Source: Symbiodinium natans (Eukaryota > Sar > Dinophyceae > Suessiales > Symbiodiniaceae). Taken from it: a stretch of 64,000 nucleotides of DNA. Each line of letters opens with the position of its first letter. Within the stretch, counting starts at the first letter, position 1. The notes beneath the pieces were generated by a model, which saw only the letters and a list, made by a program, of their open reading frames with translations, did not search any database and had not been told where the DNA came from. Location: contig CAJNDS010000302.1 of NCBI GenBank assembly GCA_905221605.1, positions 329,450 through 393,449 on the forward strand, read 5' to 3'. Position numbers and translations under genes: made by a program. Below, piece by piece: positions 31,401 through 41,495 of the stretch.

Positions 31401-33643
31401 TGCATTGCTCCCTCGGTCAGTTGCGGAGCCATTGCATCATCCATCCTATCCTCGCTGACGCTCCCGTCCATGATCCGACTCATCTCTTTCAGCTCCTGCG
31501 ACAGTGTTGTCTTGGTATCTATCTGCTGCGATTCTATCCAACCTTTCCAGTGCTTCACCTCCTCCTCGCATTCCACCAATCTCTTGCTCACGACGTCCGC
31601 CTTTTCCCCTGAACTATTAGCAATTGCACTTGCACATTCACTTGCCACTTTAAGCTTGGCTACGTCGGTCTGCGTGTCCACAACCACCGTCTGTAAATCA
31701 TCTATCCTGCCGTCTATCTCTCCTAACGAAGACTTGTCCGGATCGGCAGGAGTTCTCACCTTTGCCCGCCTAGGTGGGGATGATGTTGCCCTCATCTCAT
31801 CGTTCCTGCCTCGTCCTTCAGGAGGAGTATTGATCCCGAAGTGCTCGTATTGCCCACCTATCCCAGGGGATCGTGGGGCCGGGGATCGATTGCCCCATCC
31901 CTCGCTACCCTGATCCGGGGTGATCATTCCTGCCTGATGGATCGGTCCCCCAATTTCTGTCGATTTCGACTTCTTGGCTGCGGGGACGCTCTCGGCTATC
32001 TGGTTCATCTCCTTAACGGCCTGCTCCGCTCGTTGCTTACGCAGTCCCTCATCCATCTTGCCTATCTTGCTGGTGGTACCAACTCCATTTTCCGATCCAC
32101 CCGGGCTATCCCTCTTCAATGATGTAGATCGACCACCTGAGTGTCCACTATCCGACCCCATCGACATCTTTCGTGACCTGTCTTTCTCTACCCCTGCGAT
32201 CTCGGCACCATATATCCCAGCGTTCCACCGTTCCTGCGAATCCGATTGCATCGTCATGGGCGTTGATCCAGGCTCTCCTGGTCCCTGATCTGTGAAGAAC
32301 TTCGCAAAGTCCACGTCAGTGATGACCCCCGCTTCCTCGAGAGTACTCCTGATCCCATGTGATCCCCACTCTATTCCGATCGTCGTAGTCTGGTCCATCC
32401 CCACATCTTTCAACGCTTCAACGTTCCCGCCTGGCGATGCCTCCGAGAGACCTGTAGATGAAAATACAGACAGCGCTTTATCATCGCTCTCATTGATCGC
32501 GTTCTGCGCTACTGCTGAAGATCCCTTAGCTATCAGCTCCAGATCTGTAGGATCGGCACCGACATTCCCAATCGTGGTTGCGCTATTCGAATACACTCCT
32601 GGAACGAGATCATCTCCATTCCCTCTGCCCATCCAATGTCCGCTATCCGCACTTCTCGTGCGATCGCCTTCAGCACCGAGCTCGCCACTGTTCATCATCG
32701 CATCTATTCCATCATCATTCCTCCTGATCGTCCTATCGTGATCTGACGATGATGACACGGCAAGGCTATCCACTCTATCCTCGATCGCCATTTCTATCCT
32801 GGAACCGGTGATTCCCTTGGCACCTCCCGTTGACTCGTAATCCGTTCCGTGGAACACAGTCTCGGAGGGGATGATGAACGGTCCCTCCTCCAGCCTTCCA
32901 CCTATTCCAGCCAGATCCTCGATAGCAAGCGTCGGAGTCCTAGCGTTTCCCGCTTCTATCCCACCTCTTCCAGCCCTATACTCATTTAAATCTGTAGCTC
33001 CTACGACTGGATCGAATACAACAGGACGGCTTGCAAGCATGCTGAGCTGCATCACGGCATCCCCTCTGTCCGCTATCGACGGGATTGCGAGCAACTCCTG
33101 CAATCCTTCGCCTGCGTCCCTCCCCTGAGCGCCCGACGTGTCCGCTATTCCGGCATAGCCCAGTCCTCCCGACCTCCCCACACTATCCATCGCCGCCACG
33201 ATCTCCGAGTTTCTATCCGTCAGTCCTGGGGGTGGTCCTGACACTAACATACTATCCGCAGCACTCGACCTAACGTCTACAGTAAGCGGTCCTGAGAAAC
33301 TGAGGCCGAGGCGATCTCTATCAGCACTGCTATCCATCTCCATTCCTGTCCTTCCACTATTCCGTCCGTCGTCGATGAAATTCACGTTCTCGGCGTCGGC
33401 TATGCTTCTCACATGACTATCGGCAGCGGCCACATCCTGATTGACCGCAGTGACCTGGTCCTCGAGAAATCTATTCCCTACTCCCAATACATCACTATCG
33501 CTAGACTCACTGCTCCCAATGCTATCACGTGTGGACATTGCTGCAGTCAATGAACACAAGTGACAAATGCGGAAAACTTCGCTATGCAAGTGGTACCTCT
33601 TCGCTATACCAAGAAAACTTCTCGAACAGCTCGTCCAGGCCAA
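28415..33643 (-). CDS. gag: Gag polyprotein with coiled coil, CxxC zinc domain and two CCCH fingers
   Basis: 1742 codons from the first Met. The Met at 33538 (MSTRDSIGS) is the more likely start, because the preceding 35 residues look like leader sequence. Residues 36-550 are low-complexity, acidic and Ser/Gly/Asp-rich. About 590-1230 are long heptad-like helices. Near 1252 four CxxC pairs (CPVC, CHGC, CGNC, CMLC) form a RING/FYVE-like site. About 1380-1610 is a helical, capsid-like gag region. The tail has two CCCH fingers, C1651-x7-C-x6-C-x3-H and C1688-x8-C-x4-C-x3-H, in place of the usual CCHC zinc knuckle. The expected role is capsid formation and RNA packaging in the cytoplasm. The stop at 28415-28417 is 50 bases before the pol ATG. 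Confidence 0.8.
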   Translation of the reverse strand: MAWTSCSRSFLGIAKRYHLHSEVFRICHLCSLTAAMSTRDSIGSSESSDSDVLGVGNRFLEDQVTAVNQDVAAADSHVRSIADAENVNFIDDGRNSGRTGMEMDSSADRDRLGLSFSGPLTVDVRSSAADSMLVSGPPPGLTDRNSEIVAAMDSVGRSGGLGYAGIADTSGAQGRDAGEGLQELLAIPSIADRGDAVMQLSMLASRPVVFDPVVGATDLNEYRAGRGGIEAGNARTPTLAIEDLAGIGGRLEEGPFIIPSETVFHGTDYESTGGAKGITGSRIEMAIEDRVDSLAVSSSSDHDRTIRRNDDGIDAMMNSGELGAEGDRTRSADSGHWMGRGNGDDLVPGVYSNSATTIGNVGADPTDLELIAKGSSAVAQNAINESDDKALSVFSSTGLSEASPGGNVEALKDVGMDQTTTIGIEWGSHGIRSTLEEAGVITDVDFAKFFTDQGPGEPGSTPMTMQSDSQERWNAGIYGAEIAGVEKDRSRKMSMGSDSGHSGGRSTSLKRDSPGGSENGVGTTSKIGKMDEGLRKQRAEQAVKEMNQIAESVPAAKKSKSTEIGGPIHQAGMITPDQGSEGWGNRSPAPRSPGIGGQYEHFGINTPPEGRGRNDEMRATSSPPRRAKVRTPADPDKSSLGEIDGRIDDLQTVVVDTQTDVAKLKVASECASAIANSSGEKADVVSKRLVECEEEVKHWKGWIESQQIDTKTTLSQELKEMSRIMDGSVSEDRMDDAMAPQLTEGAMQLARRMRRQVDNVKVLKTSVTTRLKGVEERLSTAEHSADIAKQSTGTKITTLETGLNEVRRGIGVVFSSMQMRHENGTWKNERLDKVETVLNRQWDQIKIAGEELRKLKSKGSQKAGTDTASSSHCNSQGKGPGCGCREPGEGHGTCIDGAVRGETKKLSEVVLAQKEHIMTVAREVIKNRKSVAEIVANMTKVHKTCENVAARTDRMDEKRNGEQAWVKDTVRKMEKTMESMSSRMIDEQKRVTGEFILVNARIDESARNEGVGKMRGNSAEIGKPPTMSRGRDSHGGSGGADGRARSDNARGIEASRPESAGPVVDRRIENRCIVLEQQVTKITSQLQGLTTVNERIVRENASLLSEIESMKGENKGVTESVARMIRDNRDEVSKMRADLDLRSREMLELKEKNEQLEATVREYERRLEQVKRNDSIKAELDSMWNRIGEIAKQSSEYAMPAPAAGGASNAGSARPSAGATPAPSSFGDRREHGRKDRQGDGGLLGEETRIRRCPVCVRQAEMMIACHGCGREVCGNCYEYHDDLCMLCSTDRRGCDAGGYAGTGLPRPQSGRDHEGDDARFRNPVGGGYSKFKDTRGMEKCNEISIAKEPSSGEVGLWLGDVAHTAKAAYLYDGDYAYTQVLKVRERSEAMIDMELKYPALENQLFSGLKRAIKSESLSAKVKMEMYKTQQVGDGKPMTAMRLLTLIVKHVEIPIAKESQVLYDGLSSTKVMHFPGKPEEEALEEFMTRWDLAHTNLVGLKGNTWSEQQLGWMLHSKVQRVQVLNHDIEAWRLLPDEAKTHTWLRKRIKDRLEMWRADKNIDEASMRVSRQAFTTGYAAMPAQQGSYRAPVNRRSAYADDRPRSSSPAGGNSYGRGISVGRGRDGLSQAGRADDPKNRYGSKSPFGKRGVCYPYTRGTCPMTAADCKHSHDIYLYSQAEEVLKKAGYCFEHFRYGSCRNDKCKMLHEAIPNSIREAFETVEIEQKETRPSSPHADGEGPSFR
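33580..33591 (-). promoter_or_regulatory. 12-mer shared by the gag and ORF3 upstream regions (gag)
   Basis: ACTTGCATAGCG in element sense, about 40 bases upstream of the likely gag start at 33538. It is identical to the string upstream of ORF3. A chance 12-base match in two equivalent positions is unlikely. Confidence 0.35.
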
Positions 33644-34330
33644 GCAACAAGGCTCTTAACCTGTGCGAAGTGTCCAAACCAATGAAAACTTGCGCAACCC
33701 GTTCCAGTAACTAGCTCAGGCCACACGAGGAGAAAGAAGTTGTATATTTACAGTTGTAGGTTGTAATGTTGCACCAGAAGTAACAGTATCCCTGTCAACG
33801 GGGAACTCAAGGTAGCTAGCCAATCGTTCCGAGCCACTCCCGACGTTAACTATCGGAAGGATCCCCAGAGTTGCTATCTCCAGGGGGTGGTAACCTATCG
33901 CTCTAGATGTATCCACTAGCCGTCCGGCTGCGTGTTGTACACCTATCCCGATATTCACCTGAACAGCCACCTGCCCTCAGTATCCTCCGGCCTCCGGCTA
34001 TGAGTTGTAAAGAGAACAGATAACTATCCCAAGGTTAGGGAAAAGGATCTATTCCTCGTCAACGCCCGACCCTTTTGGCTCCTCTTTCCTCCGGATGTGA
34101 GTTGGCCAATCAAGTCCACGACGTACAGGAACACTATCCACGGGGGCGAAAACTGTACAATACTGGCTGCTACAGTACTAAGAAGGGCCCTTCTTGAGCA
34201 GCTCTCGGCTGCAGGCGGACACGAAATCTTTTCTATCCCATCTCGTCCTCGACGATGGCGGTGCACTATCCAATGTCCTGCCTCAAGAATGGGTCCGAAC
34301 CCGAAATACATGTACAAGTCAAACTAGCAC
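33644..34330 (-). other. 5' leader or LTR region of the retrotransposon
   Basis: Non-coding, about 690 bases, upstream of gag. It keeps the GATAG pentamer at high density (eight copies) even though nothing is translated, which is why it is assigned to the element. The right edge near 34.33 kb is followed by a poly-C/poly-A run (34374-34397). No repeated LTR or primer-binding site could be confirmed. Confidence 0.5.
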
Positions 34331-34907
34331 CCCATGGAATTGACCTGACCTCTTTGTGCTAAACACCCCATAACCCCCCCCCCCCCAAAAAAAAAGAGAA
34401 AACAACCTGTAAACCCTAAATCCTAAAGCAACAATTTCTGATACATTAGCTGTCCACACCTCCTCTTCCTCCGCCTCCTGGAGCAGACGCAGTTGCTCCT
34501 GCTTCTGCCTGTCCTTAGCTACAGTTTCTTTATGCGAGCTGCAGAGGTTTAGGTTTTAGGTTTAGGGTTTAGGGTTTCGGAGAACTACGTAAGTGTCTGT
34601 GAAACTTTAAATTGGCTTACGTGGCCTGATGAACCAGAGACCGAGTTCAGGGCTTGCAATACAGTCATCTGGGTACTCGTACCCTTAGTAACGCCGCCAA
34701 AAAAACAAAACAAAAAGGGTACCCCAGATTTCAGAAACTCGTCATAGAAAGGTGTATATATATATATGTTTATATTGAATACATTTATACCCTTTTCTCA
34801 TTGATTTTTTCTAGAAAGACATATACACATATACAGATACATATATATATGTATGTATATATACATATATATATATATATACATTCCTCATCATCCCTCT
34901 ATATGTA
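34331..34907. other. Intergenic: poly-C/A run, short telomere-like repeat, AT-rich tract
   Basis: Contains C13 followed by an A run at 34374-34397, a short degenerate TTTAGGG array at 34548-34577 and alternating TA/ATAT sequence at about 34755-34885. No coding exon is seen. Confidence 0.6.
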
Positions 34908-36804
34908 TTAAAGCCAGTGTGGGGAGATCGAAGAGTCCCACTCTTTCAGGTCCTCCTGCGTGTCGAGGCGGTCCCTTTGCCGCACGAGGACCGTGCATGC
35001 CACGATGACCACCAGCGCGCCCATGCCTGCAGGGGTTTAGGGTTTAGGGCTTTAGGGCTTTAGGGTTTAGGGATGCCTGCAGGGGTTTAGGGTTTAGGGT
35101 AGGGGTTTCCCGCGCTGCTCAAGAAGCCATGAAACGAAACATACTTGAAGCTTATGACCCTAAACTCTTCTTACATCAAGATCTCAACCCGAAAAAAGCC
35201 CACCCTCCGCCCAAGAAAACCAAAGTGCCAGCTGCCTGTCACCAGAACTCCCGCCACAGCGGTTCCCTCCTGCACGGCTTAGGGGGGCTGTGGGTTTCCC
35301 AAGGAGGATTTAGGGTTTAGGGGCTAGGGCCGTTAGGGGACTGCTGTAGCTGAAGCTTGGGGCTGGGTGGGGGGTTCCAACTTAAAAGGTTCGAGAACAT
35401 GCTGCGGCCGTGCGCCCGTCCTTGTCCCAATCGAGCACAGCGTGCATGGGGCAGATGATGCAGTCACAGTTGCCGCCGTAACACTGCGTCCGAATGCCGA
35501 TGCGCCAGCGGTGGTCGATGTAGGTCCACACCAGGTAAAGGGCCGCGTAAATTGAGAGCCAGCCGCCATGCTGCCATGAAAAGGGCACGCGGCTGACAAA
35601 CAGACTGACCAGAAGCAACACGCAGTTCACGAATTGAGCGTAGATCTCGAGGTAGCCTGGAGATTGCTTTAAGTCCCAAATAGGGTTCATGAAGGCCCAG
35701 TGAACCAGGACCACCGCCAGCGAAAGGGGGACGGAGAGGGAGGTGATGGCCATGGCTGTCCGCACCAGGCACGGAACCGAAGTCGCACTCTCGTCCAGTT
35801 CTTGGGCCTTGTCCTTCCCAGTAAGTGACAGGTACCACAACAAGCACATGTCTAAGGTCTGCAGGATCAGAGACTGCCGGGTGAAGTAGATGAAGTAGAA
35901 GCCCTCTTCACCTGGGCTTTAAATTTGGCTTGGAGGCTTGGGATTCAAGATGGGGGGTCTTCGGTTGACATTGAAACTGACGCCAGCTAGACAAGACCGC
36001 CTCCGGTGTTTTTTTTTGCCACCTGCCTGGCAGCCTGGCAACCACGTTTGGGGTTTAGTTTAGGTTTAGGGTTTAGGGTTTAGGGTTTAGGGTTTAGGGG
36101 TTAGGGTTTAGGGTTTAGGGTTTTGCCGAAAGCAAGCCAAGTGGCCATCGATCCATGCACCCTGCACCATGTGCCAGACGGTGTGCACGAGGAAGATGGC
36201 TGCCCAGGCCATCCGAAACCACCTCAGTTAGGGTTTAGGGGTTTAGGGTTTAGGGGTTTAGGGTTTAGGGTTTAGGGTTTTTTTTGCCACCCGCACTGCG
36301 CGGGTTTAGAGTTTATGGTTTAGGATCTAGAATCTAGGGTTTAGGGTAGAGGCTACGAATCCCCAGGCCACACAGCCCAGGATTCCAGGATGGGCTATTC
36401 GGCCCCGAAAAATCCCCAAGTTCAACCCTATAAGGGTTTGGGGTTTAGGGTTTGGGGTTTAGGGTTTAAGGTATAAAAAAGCCCATGCTGGACATCGCAC
36501 TAATGTCCTACGAAGCGATCTACGAACGCAGGGTTCAGATTCCATGTGAGATCTGTCCTGCCTCGTGGCTCCCCTTACTATACTAACTGTAGTGAAGGGA
36601 CTTCTAACTGAATTTAGGAAATTTAGGGCTCTTGTAACTCTACTTATAGCTAGGGGGCCCCTCCTTGTAGCGTAGACTGAGGCAGTGGCATGTAGTGCTT
36701 GGGCGTGAGAAATCTTGATGTTGCGAAGACTCGTGGCCACTCCTGCTCTGGAAGGGACTTCGCCGGTTTGGAAGGTTTACGGTCGTCATTCGACGCCAGG
36801 GCTA
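34908..36804 (-). CDS. Multi-exon gene for a multi-pass membrane protein (rolling-stone/AIG1-like?)
   Basis: Candidate exons on the minus strand: 36804-36664 (basic, SNDDRKPSKPAK), 36561 to about 36480, 36222-36146 (FRMAWAAIFLVHTVWH, membrane helix), 35911-35399 (FYFIYFTRQSLILQTLD plus at least three hydrophobic helices and HAVLDWDKDG) and 35026-34908 (MGALVVIVACTVLV, then KEWDSS and the stop at 34908). The 36146 end uses a GC donor and restores the frame with 35911; a GT donor fits at 35399. Short loops and the FTRQ and VLDWDKDG segments recall rolling-stone/AIG1-type membrane proteins, but the family call is weak. Introns contain TTTAGGG arrays and one inverted-repeat element. The link between the two 5' exons and the rest is uncertain. 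Confidence 0.55.
36561..36669. mobile_element. Introner-like inverted-repeat element, copy 1
   Basis: Internal sequence (ccttactatactaactgtag ... gggctcttgtaactctact) matches 55942-56060. One end reads GGGGGCCCCTCCTTGTAG, the reverse complement of the left end of the other copy, so the ends form an inverted repeat. On the minus strand it lies exactly between two exon-like reading frames (36804-36664 and 36561-36480), with a GA donor at its edge. Confidence 0.55.
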
Positions 36805-37043
36805 CTGTTGGAGAAGGCTGTCGATGTTTCTGCACTGTTCATTTGTGCGCTTTAGAAATCAGGTTGGTTCCAGGGCAGCTCTTACGATGATTCCATAAAC
36901 CAATGAGTGCATGGCAACATCAATCGCAAAATAGAGAACTAGGTAAACGCACATATATATATATATATGTAGCTGCAACGTGTTTTCGACAGGGTCGGAG
37001 TGAGTAAGAGGGAGAAGGGGCCTTGTAAGGGAACATGGAGCTT

Positions 37044-37140
37044 TCCGAAAATAGGGGTACCCTGTCTGGGGGGCCGCCTTAAGGGGATTCCATTCCATAT
37101 GGGGGCATAAAAAAGGGGTAGGCCCTATGTTGGGAAAAGC
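37044..37140. repeat. Short dispersed repeat with imperfect terminal inverted repeats (copy 1 of 3)
   Basis: Related copies are at 38660-38745 and 51895-51975. They share ccgaaa-taggggtacc, then ttaaggggattc, then a block of the form ggggcataaaaggggta. The ends of this copy pair imperfectly (gagctttccgaaaatagggg with the complement of the right end). MITE-like in size; no coding capacity. Confidence 0.5.
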
Positions 37141-38659
37141 CCACATAGCGTGAAATCGCACATCCTGACAATTCCACCCCCCCCCCCCCCATCCACCGGA
37201 TCTTCCATCTCACTGAACATCAACCAGATTTCAATCCCATACACCTGCTCAGAGTGCTTACTTGCAATCGGAATCCCCAAGCGCTCCATGCTTGCCTTAA
37301 GAACCCCAAATGAAAAATGTCGGGGTCTTCTAGAATCCCATGAAGGATTCTTTGGTAGCAGAACATCACCTACAACACCGCAGGTCTGGGGGCTCTGATA
37401 TCAAGGTCATGCGTGCGGGCACATCTCAAATTTGAAGTCATCTTTTGTGTCCGATATTCTAGCATGGCACCCTCCAGGACCCCAAATTACGGTGTATAGG
37501 GTTTAGGGTTTAGGGTTTAGGGGAAAGGGACCCCAGAATAGGAGAACCACCCCAGGTATGCGAGCCCCGATTCCGCGGAAGTCGTCCTCCGGAGCCCATG
37601 GCTCGATCGAACTGGTGCAGCCCATGGCGCGGACGGGGAGGCTGCCCCCACCTGGCCCTGGTGACCCGCAGCCCTTCTGGGTTTTTCGCCACGCCCCTTT
37701 AGGGTTTACAGGGTTTAAAACTGCCGTTCCCCGACCCTAGGAATGTTTACATACCCTGAGCCCCTAACTCTAGTTGGAGTCGACACGACTCACGGTGCAA
37801 TGAAGGACAGCTTCTCGTGAATAGGAGGAATCTCCACGGGCAGGGTCCACTGGTCTCGCAGTCCCCGCTTAAAAAGCTACGACCAGCACAGGCAAACGTG
37901 TCACAGGTCAGCATGGATGCTCAGCATGGGTACCAACCACTGCACCGTTGTCAAGCTGGTGTGCCGATCCTTCCCACATGGAAAAAAGTACACCATCCCA
38001 TACTGGATCAAACCTCTCGCGAAACCTAACTGAACTCCGCCATATCTCCAGCCTTGATTGAACCTTAAATCTCAATTTGTGGGTTCAAGGTCTAAGGGGT
38101 TGAGTTTCGGGACTTGGGCAACGCGCAAACTGAACTGCGGTTGCACTCCGTGCCTGGCCATCTCTGTCGAACCAGTCGACCAGGAAAGTGCCATCTTCGC
38201 CTGACACCGCATGCATGTACACTTTGGCAAAATATATGCATTTGGAGACTTCTGTGCATCGTGGGCCATCGTTTGGATTGCCACTAGAGAGTGTGTCATT
38301 CTATTCCTTCAGTTTGCCCCTAGGCTGGGCTTTTAACATCCTCTCAGTGGTGGTCGCTTGTTGTTGTTAGCGTCAAGGGCAGGAACCCCGCCACCACCCC
38401 AAACAAAGGATAGCTTCCAGAACTGACCATCTAGGGGCCTTGTAGGCCCACTGCACCCTCTGAAAAAACCTAAACATTACCCTCTTGAACCCCATGAGGG
38501 AAAATATCCCAAGACCCGACCTCTACTTCTTTGGAGCCTCCCAAGAACTCAAAAGAAGAGACCCGAGTGGCAAACAGCCGCCACAGTGGCGCGATACCAC
38601 GATCCGCTCTTGGCCTTCGCGGCACTTGCTGGCGCAACCCAGGAAGTTGGATGCACACG

Positions 38660-38745
38660 GGTGCGGATGTACCCTTTTGAGGGTCCCTTTAAGGGGATTC
38701 TCTTCTACTCCGGGCATAAAAGGAGTACTTCTACTTGGGGAAATA
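38660..38745. repeat. Short dispersed repeat, copy 2 of 3
   Basis: Shares ctttaaggggattc and cgggcataaaaggagtac with the 37044-37140 copy (ccttaaggggattc, gggggcataaaaaaggggta). Confidence 0.45.
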
Positions 38746-40142
38746 CCCGTACGGTACCATGCGAAGACACGCCAACGAAGAGCGCATGTTGCCGTGGGCC
38801 GATGTGGCTGGCCTATCTTTGCCAGGATTAGTACGACATGCGAGGTGGTGTTGCAGCCTGTGTCCACAGGGAGGCAGAACAGCTCTGAGAACCCTAGCGA
38901 ACGATTTCGAAGGGACCACTTGTGCGCCTCAACCTCGTCGCCGACGGCGGGCCACCTCTGCAAGCTAGGCATGTACAATAAGCTGCGGGAACAGCTTTTT
39001 GGCCAGCAAATCTGCAAGCTCGTACTTTTTGAGGCCCCGCTAACTCGCGCTGGCACAATCCATGTCACAAGACCTTCGCGTGATCCGAGAACTTAGTGAT
39101 ACGCGAGGAAGGCTGGGGATCGTTCTACACTAAGGGCACCCTGGCAGGCACCTTCTTGGTAATCAAGACCGGCACCCCAGAACAAAGAAAAATCTACTAA
39201 GGATTAAACTCTAAACTCTACACCCGAAATCCCTTAACATCCCTAGCCCCGACATCCTCTTCACCGGCAAAGCACTGGGGCCCCGACCCAGTCTGATCTG
39301 ATGCGTTTTCTCTGCTCTCTTCCTTCAACGGGTCCCATGGCTACTTAGTTCTTGGTCCCAATCCCTTGAGGGCCTTTAGAGTTTGGGGGTTTAGGGTTTA
39401 GGGTTTAGGGTTAGGGCTTAGGGGTTAGGGTCTACTCTAGGAGGCCCTTAAAACCCTCTGAAAAAATACTCCTGAATAAGATCCTCTTCTATCCCAAGGG
39501 CCTACCAAGCACTGAACGGGCATCATGTGGGAGTTCGTGCAAGGTGTCCTCCTTCTGGATATCCAAGTTTACCAGCCAGCGGCCTCGCCAAAGTCACGGC
39601 CAGGAAGGGGTGCGTGGTTTAGGGTTTAGGGTTTAGGGTTTCGGGTTCAGGGCACCACAACTCTTCCAGTGCAAACTGATGGGGACGACCAAGCAATACT
39701 GCACAATCTATGACAATATCACATGAAAGTACTACCGATGTTGCGAACTAAATATGGCACCTACTAATACGTATGTAATCAAACAAGTCCGCCATAGTTA
39801 TCACTCATTATATTGCATGAATAGAGCGCTAACACCTTTCAGCCTGGAAGCTTGCAACTCCAGCTTCATTGGTAGGGTATTTTGGAATTAGGTTGCAAAG
39901 CAGCAAGACAAACCAAGCAGAACTGCATTGACAGTAACGATAAGAAGAAGCAGGAAAAGACAATTCGAACAAACAAGCGCAAAGAAATCAATCATTGCCG
40001 TGACACTCCTACCTTGAAAACCGTTGTGGCTGCTTTTAACGGGCGCCGGCCGTTTTCCATTCTACAACACCTGAATCTTCCTTAAAAGCGTCACCGAAGA
40101 ATGACCAACACCATAATGGTCACTGTGACCATTATTAAGATG

Positions 40143-40183
40143 TCCAGGGGTTTTCTGGGGTTTTCTGGGGTTTTCTGGGGTCT
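40143..40183 (+). repeat. Small tandem repeat GGGGTTTTCT
   Basis: Four head-to-tail copies of a 10-base unit, G-rich and telomere-like in composition. Confidence 0.8.
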
Positions 40184-41059
40184 TGTGGGGCTTGAGCTCC
40201 TGCAAACATCCATTGTCAAACTTCAATCGCTTCAAGCCTCCATCATCTCCCCCCTAAACATGAAGTCCGAACCCTTACCAGGCTTGGATGATCTTCTTTT
40301 GCCTGCTGGCTCTTTCCGGTCGTCTGCAAAGATATATCGAGGGACTTACTTTTAGGAGGGTACGTCTCAGAGGCTACTTATAAATACTTTTTATATATGT
40401 ATATATATATATATATGATCCTTATATGTATATATAAGGCTTTGTGTTCCCAGGGCGTTGTCTGGAAAAAAGGGTACTGGGTTTAGCTTGTAATACAGTT
40501 ACAGGGCGTGTACTGGAAGAGTGCGGCTCATTGATGCCGGCGCTGACCATCGATGTGTCCTTGCAGGACAGATGTTTGAAACACACTCTCTGCCACAGAT
40601 GTGTGCTGCAATGTGCAAATTCGACGAACGAAGAAATCTCCTGCAGGAACGATGGTATTGCCTGGGAGTGTCGCTGGGATGCTGCCTGGATTGTGCAAAG
40701 GACGGGCGGGTATGTGTACAGAAGATATATGTGGGCACTGGAATTCTATGAAGATACATGAGTTTGCAGGACCTGTGATTTCTTGCGATTTCATCGGGCC
40801 ATCGTATGTGGACAGGAGGGCAGGAGGGTAACAACTAACATGCTTTTCGGGTCGGGCTTTAACAAAAACACATCCTCCTGCCTGCTGCGAGGCCGGCTCT
40901 AGACTGGATGGATCGATGGCTTCGATTCAATCGCTTGATCGGTGCCGCTGGCTAGTATTGTCATTCGACAACATTGCAGCCCTCGAGTATTTTGATGGAC
41001 GGTGCACATGTTCTGGCATTGCGTTCAGTGGCCTCTTAGAGAGGGGGGGGGGTGGCACC

Positions 41060-41449
41060 ATGCAGGCTCAAGCCCTTATAATACAGCTTGAACAGGGATC
41101 CAGGATGCAAGGCCTGGCCAAAAAGCTGGAGTGCTTGTCTTCTGTCCGGAAGCGCTTCCGGAAGACCCAGGAGCTGTTAAGGACACCACTTGATGCGGCT
41201 GGGGAGATTGTGTGGACAACCACTACTGCCCTTGAGGGCAATGCACAGATCATGAAGGCGACGATATCGCACATGTCCAGACGCAAGGTCACGGTACCGC
41301 AACTTGAGACGCAGGCCCATGGTTCCATGACATGCATATATGTGCACACCGAAGCCTTTGTTGTTGTACCTCGCTCTCCTCTTCTTTCTCTCTCTCACTC
41401 TCTCTCTTTTTCTCTCTCCCGTTCTCTCTCTCTCTCTCACTCTTTCTCA

Positions 41450-41495
<46 letters not shown>

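Larger units (their letters stand above)
1..34270 (-). repeat. Dispersed GATAG pentamer, about 10-fold enriched across the whole element
   Basis: The plus-strand string CTATC (GATAG in element sense) was counted by hand: 11 in 1-1000, 8 in 4021-5020, 7 in 20001-21000, 6 in 30001-31000 and 17 in 33001-34330. Chance is about 1 per kb. The reverse orientation is almost absent (one in 4021-5020, near 4156). Eight copies fall in the non-coding leader between 33.84 and 34.27 kb. In coding parts it appears both as GAT-AGN (Asp-Ser/Arg) and as NNG-ATA-GNN (Ile). It is avoided only in the frame that would give a TAG stop. Outside the element I count about 20 in 29.6 kb. Flanking bases are variable. 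Confidence 0.75.
1..34330 (-). mobile_element. Giant Ty1/copia-like retrotransposon (gag, pol, ORF3); 3' end outside window
   Basis: Three very long ORFs lie head to tail on the minus strand: gag (33643-28415), pol (28364-17783) and ORF3 (starting at 17704 and 9172). The order inside pol is protease (DSG), integrase, reverse transcriptase (YVDD), RNase H. Integrase before RT is the Ty1/copia arrangement. Allowing for the probable contig overlap, more than 25 kb of element is present without its 3' end, against roughly 5 kb for an ordinary copia element. The right boundary is placed near 34.3 kb, where the element-specific GATAG pentamer stops (last copy near 34269) and poly-C/A sequence begins. 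LTRs could not be identified because the far end is missing. The only clear coding break is a 1-base insertion in one contig, so the copy looks young. Confidence 0.85.
36900..40900. other. Intergenic or intronic stretch with few supported exons
   Basis: Holds short TTTAGGG arrays (37497-37520, 39378-39432, 39616-39645), poly-C at 37178-37190, an AT tract at 40394-40440 and dispersed repeats. One exon-like frame on the plus strand at about 38967-39070 (MYNKLREQLFGQQICKLV) follows an AAG acceptor. No other gene could be supported. Confidence 0.4.

Noticed and set aside
1-33700. Many plus-strand open frames of 60-370 codons opposite the retrotransposon
   Set aside because: They are antisense shadows of gag, pol and ORF3, with no family signature and Ser/Leu/Pro-biased composition.
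33644-34330. Annotated LTR with primer-binding site
   Set aside because: No second copy of this sequence is in the window and no tRNA-complementary stretch was convincing.
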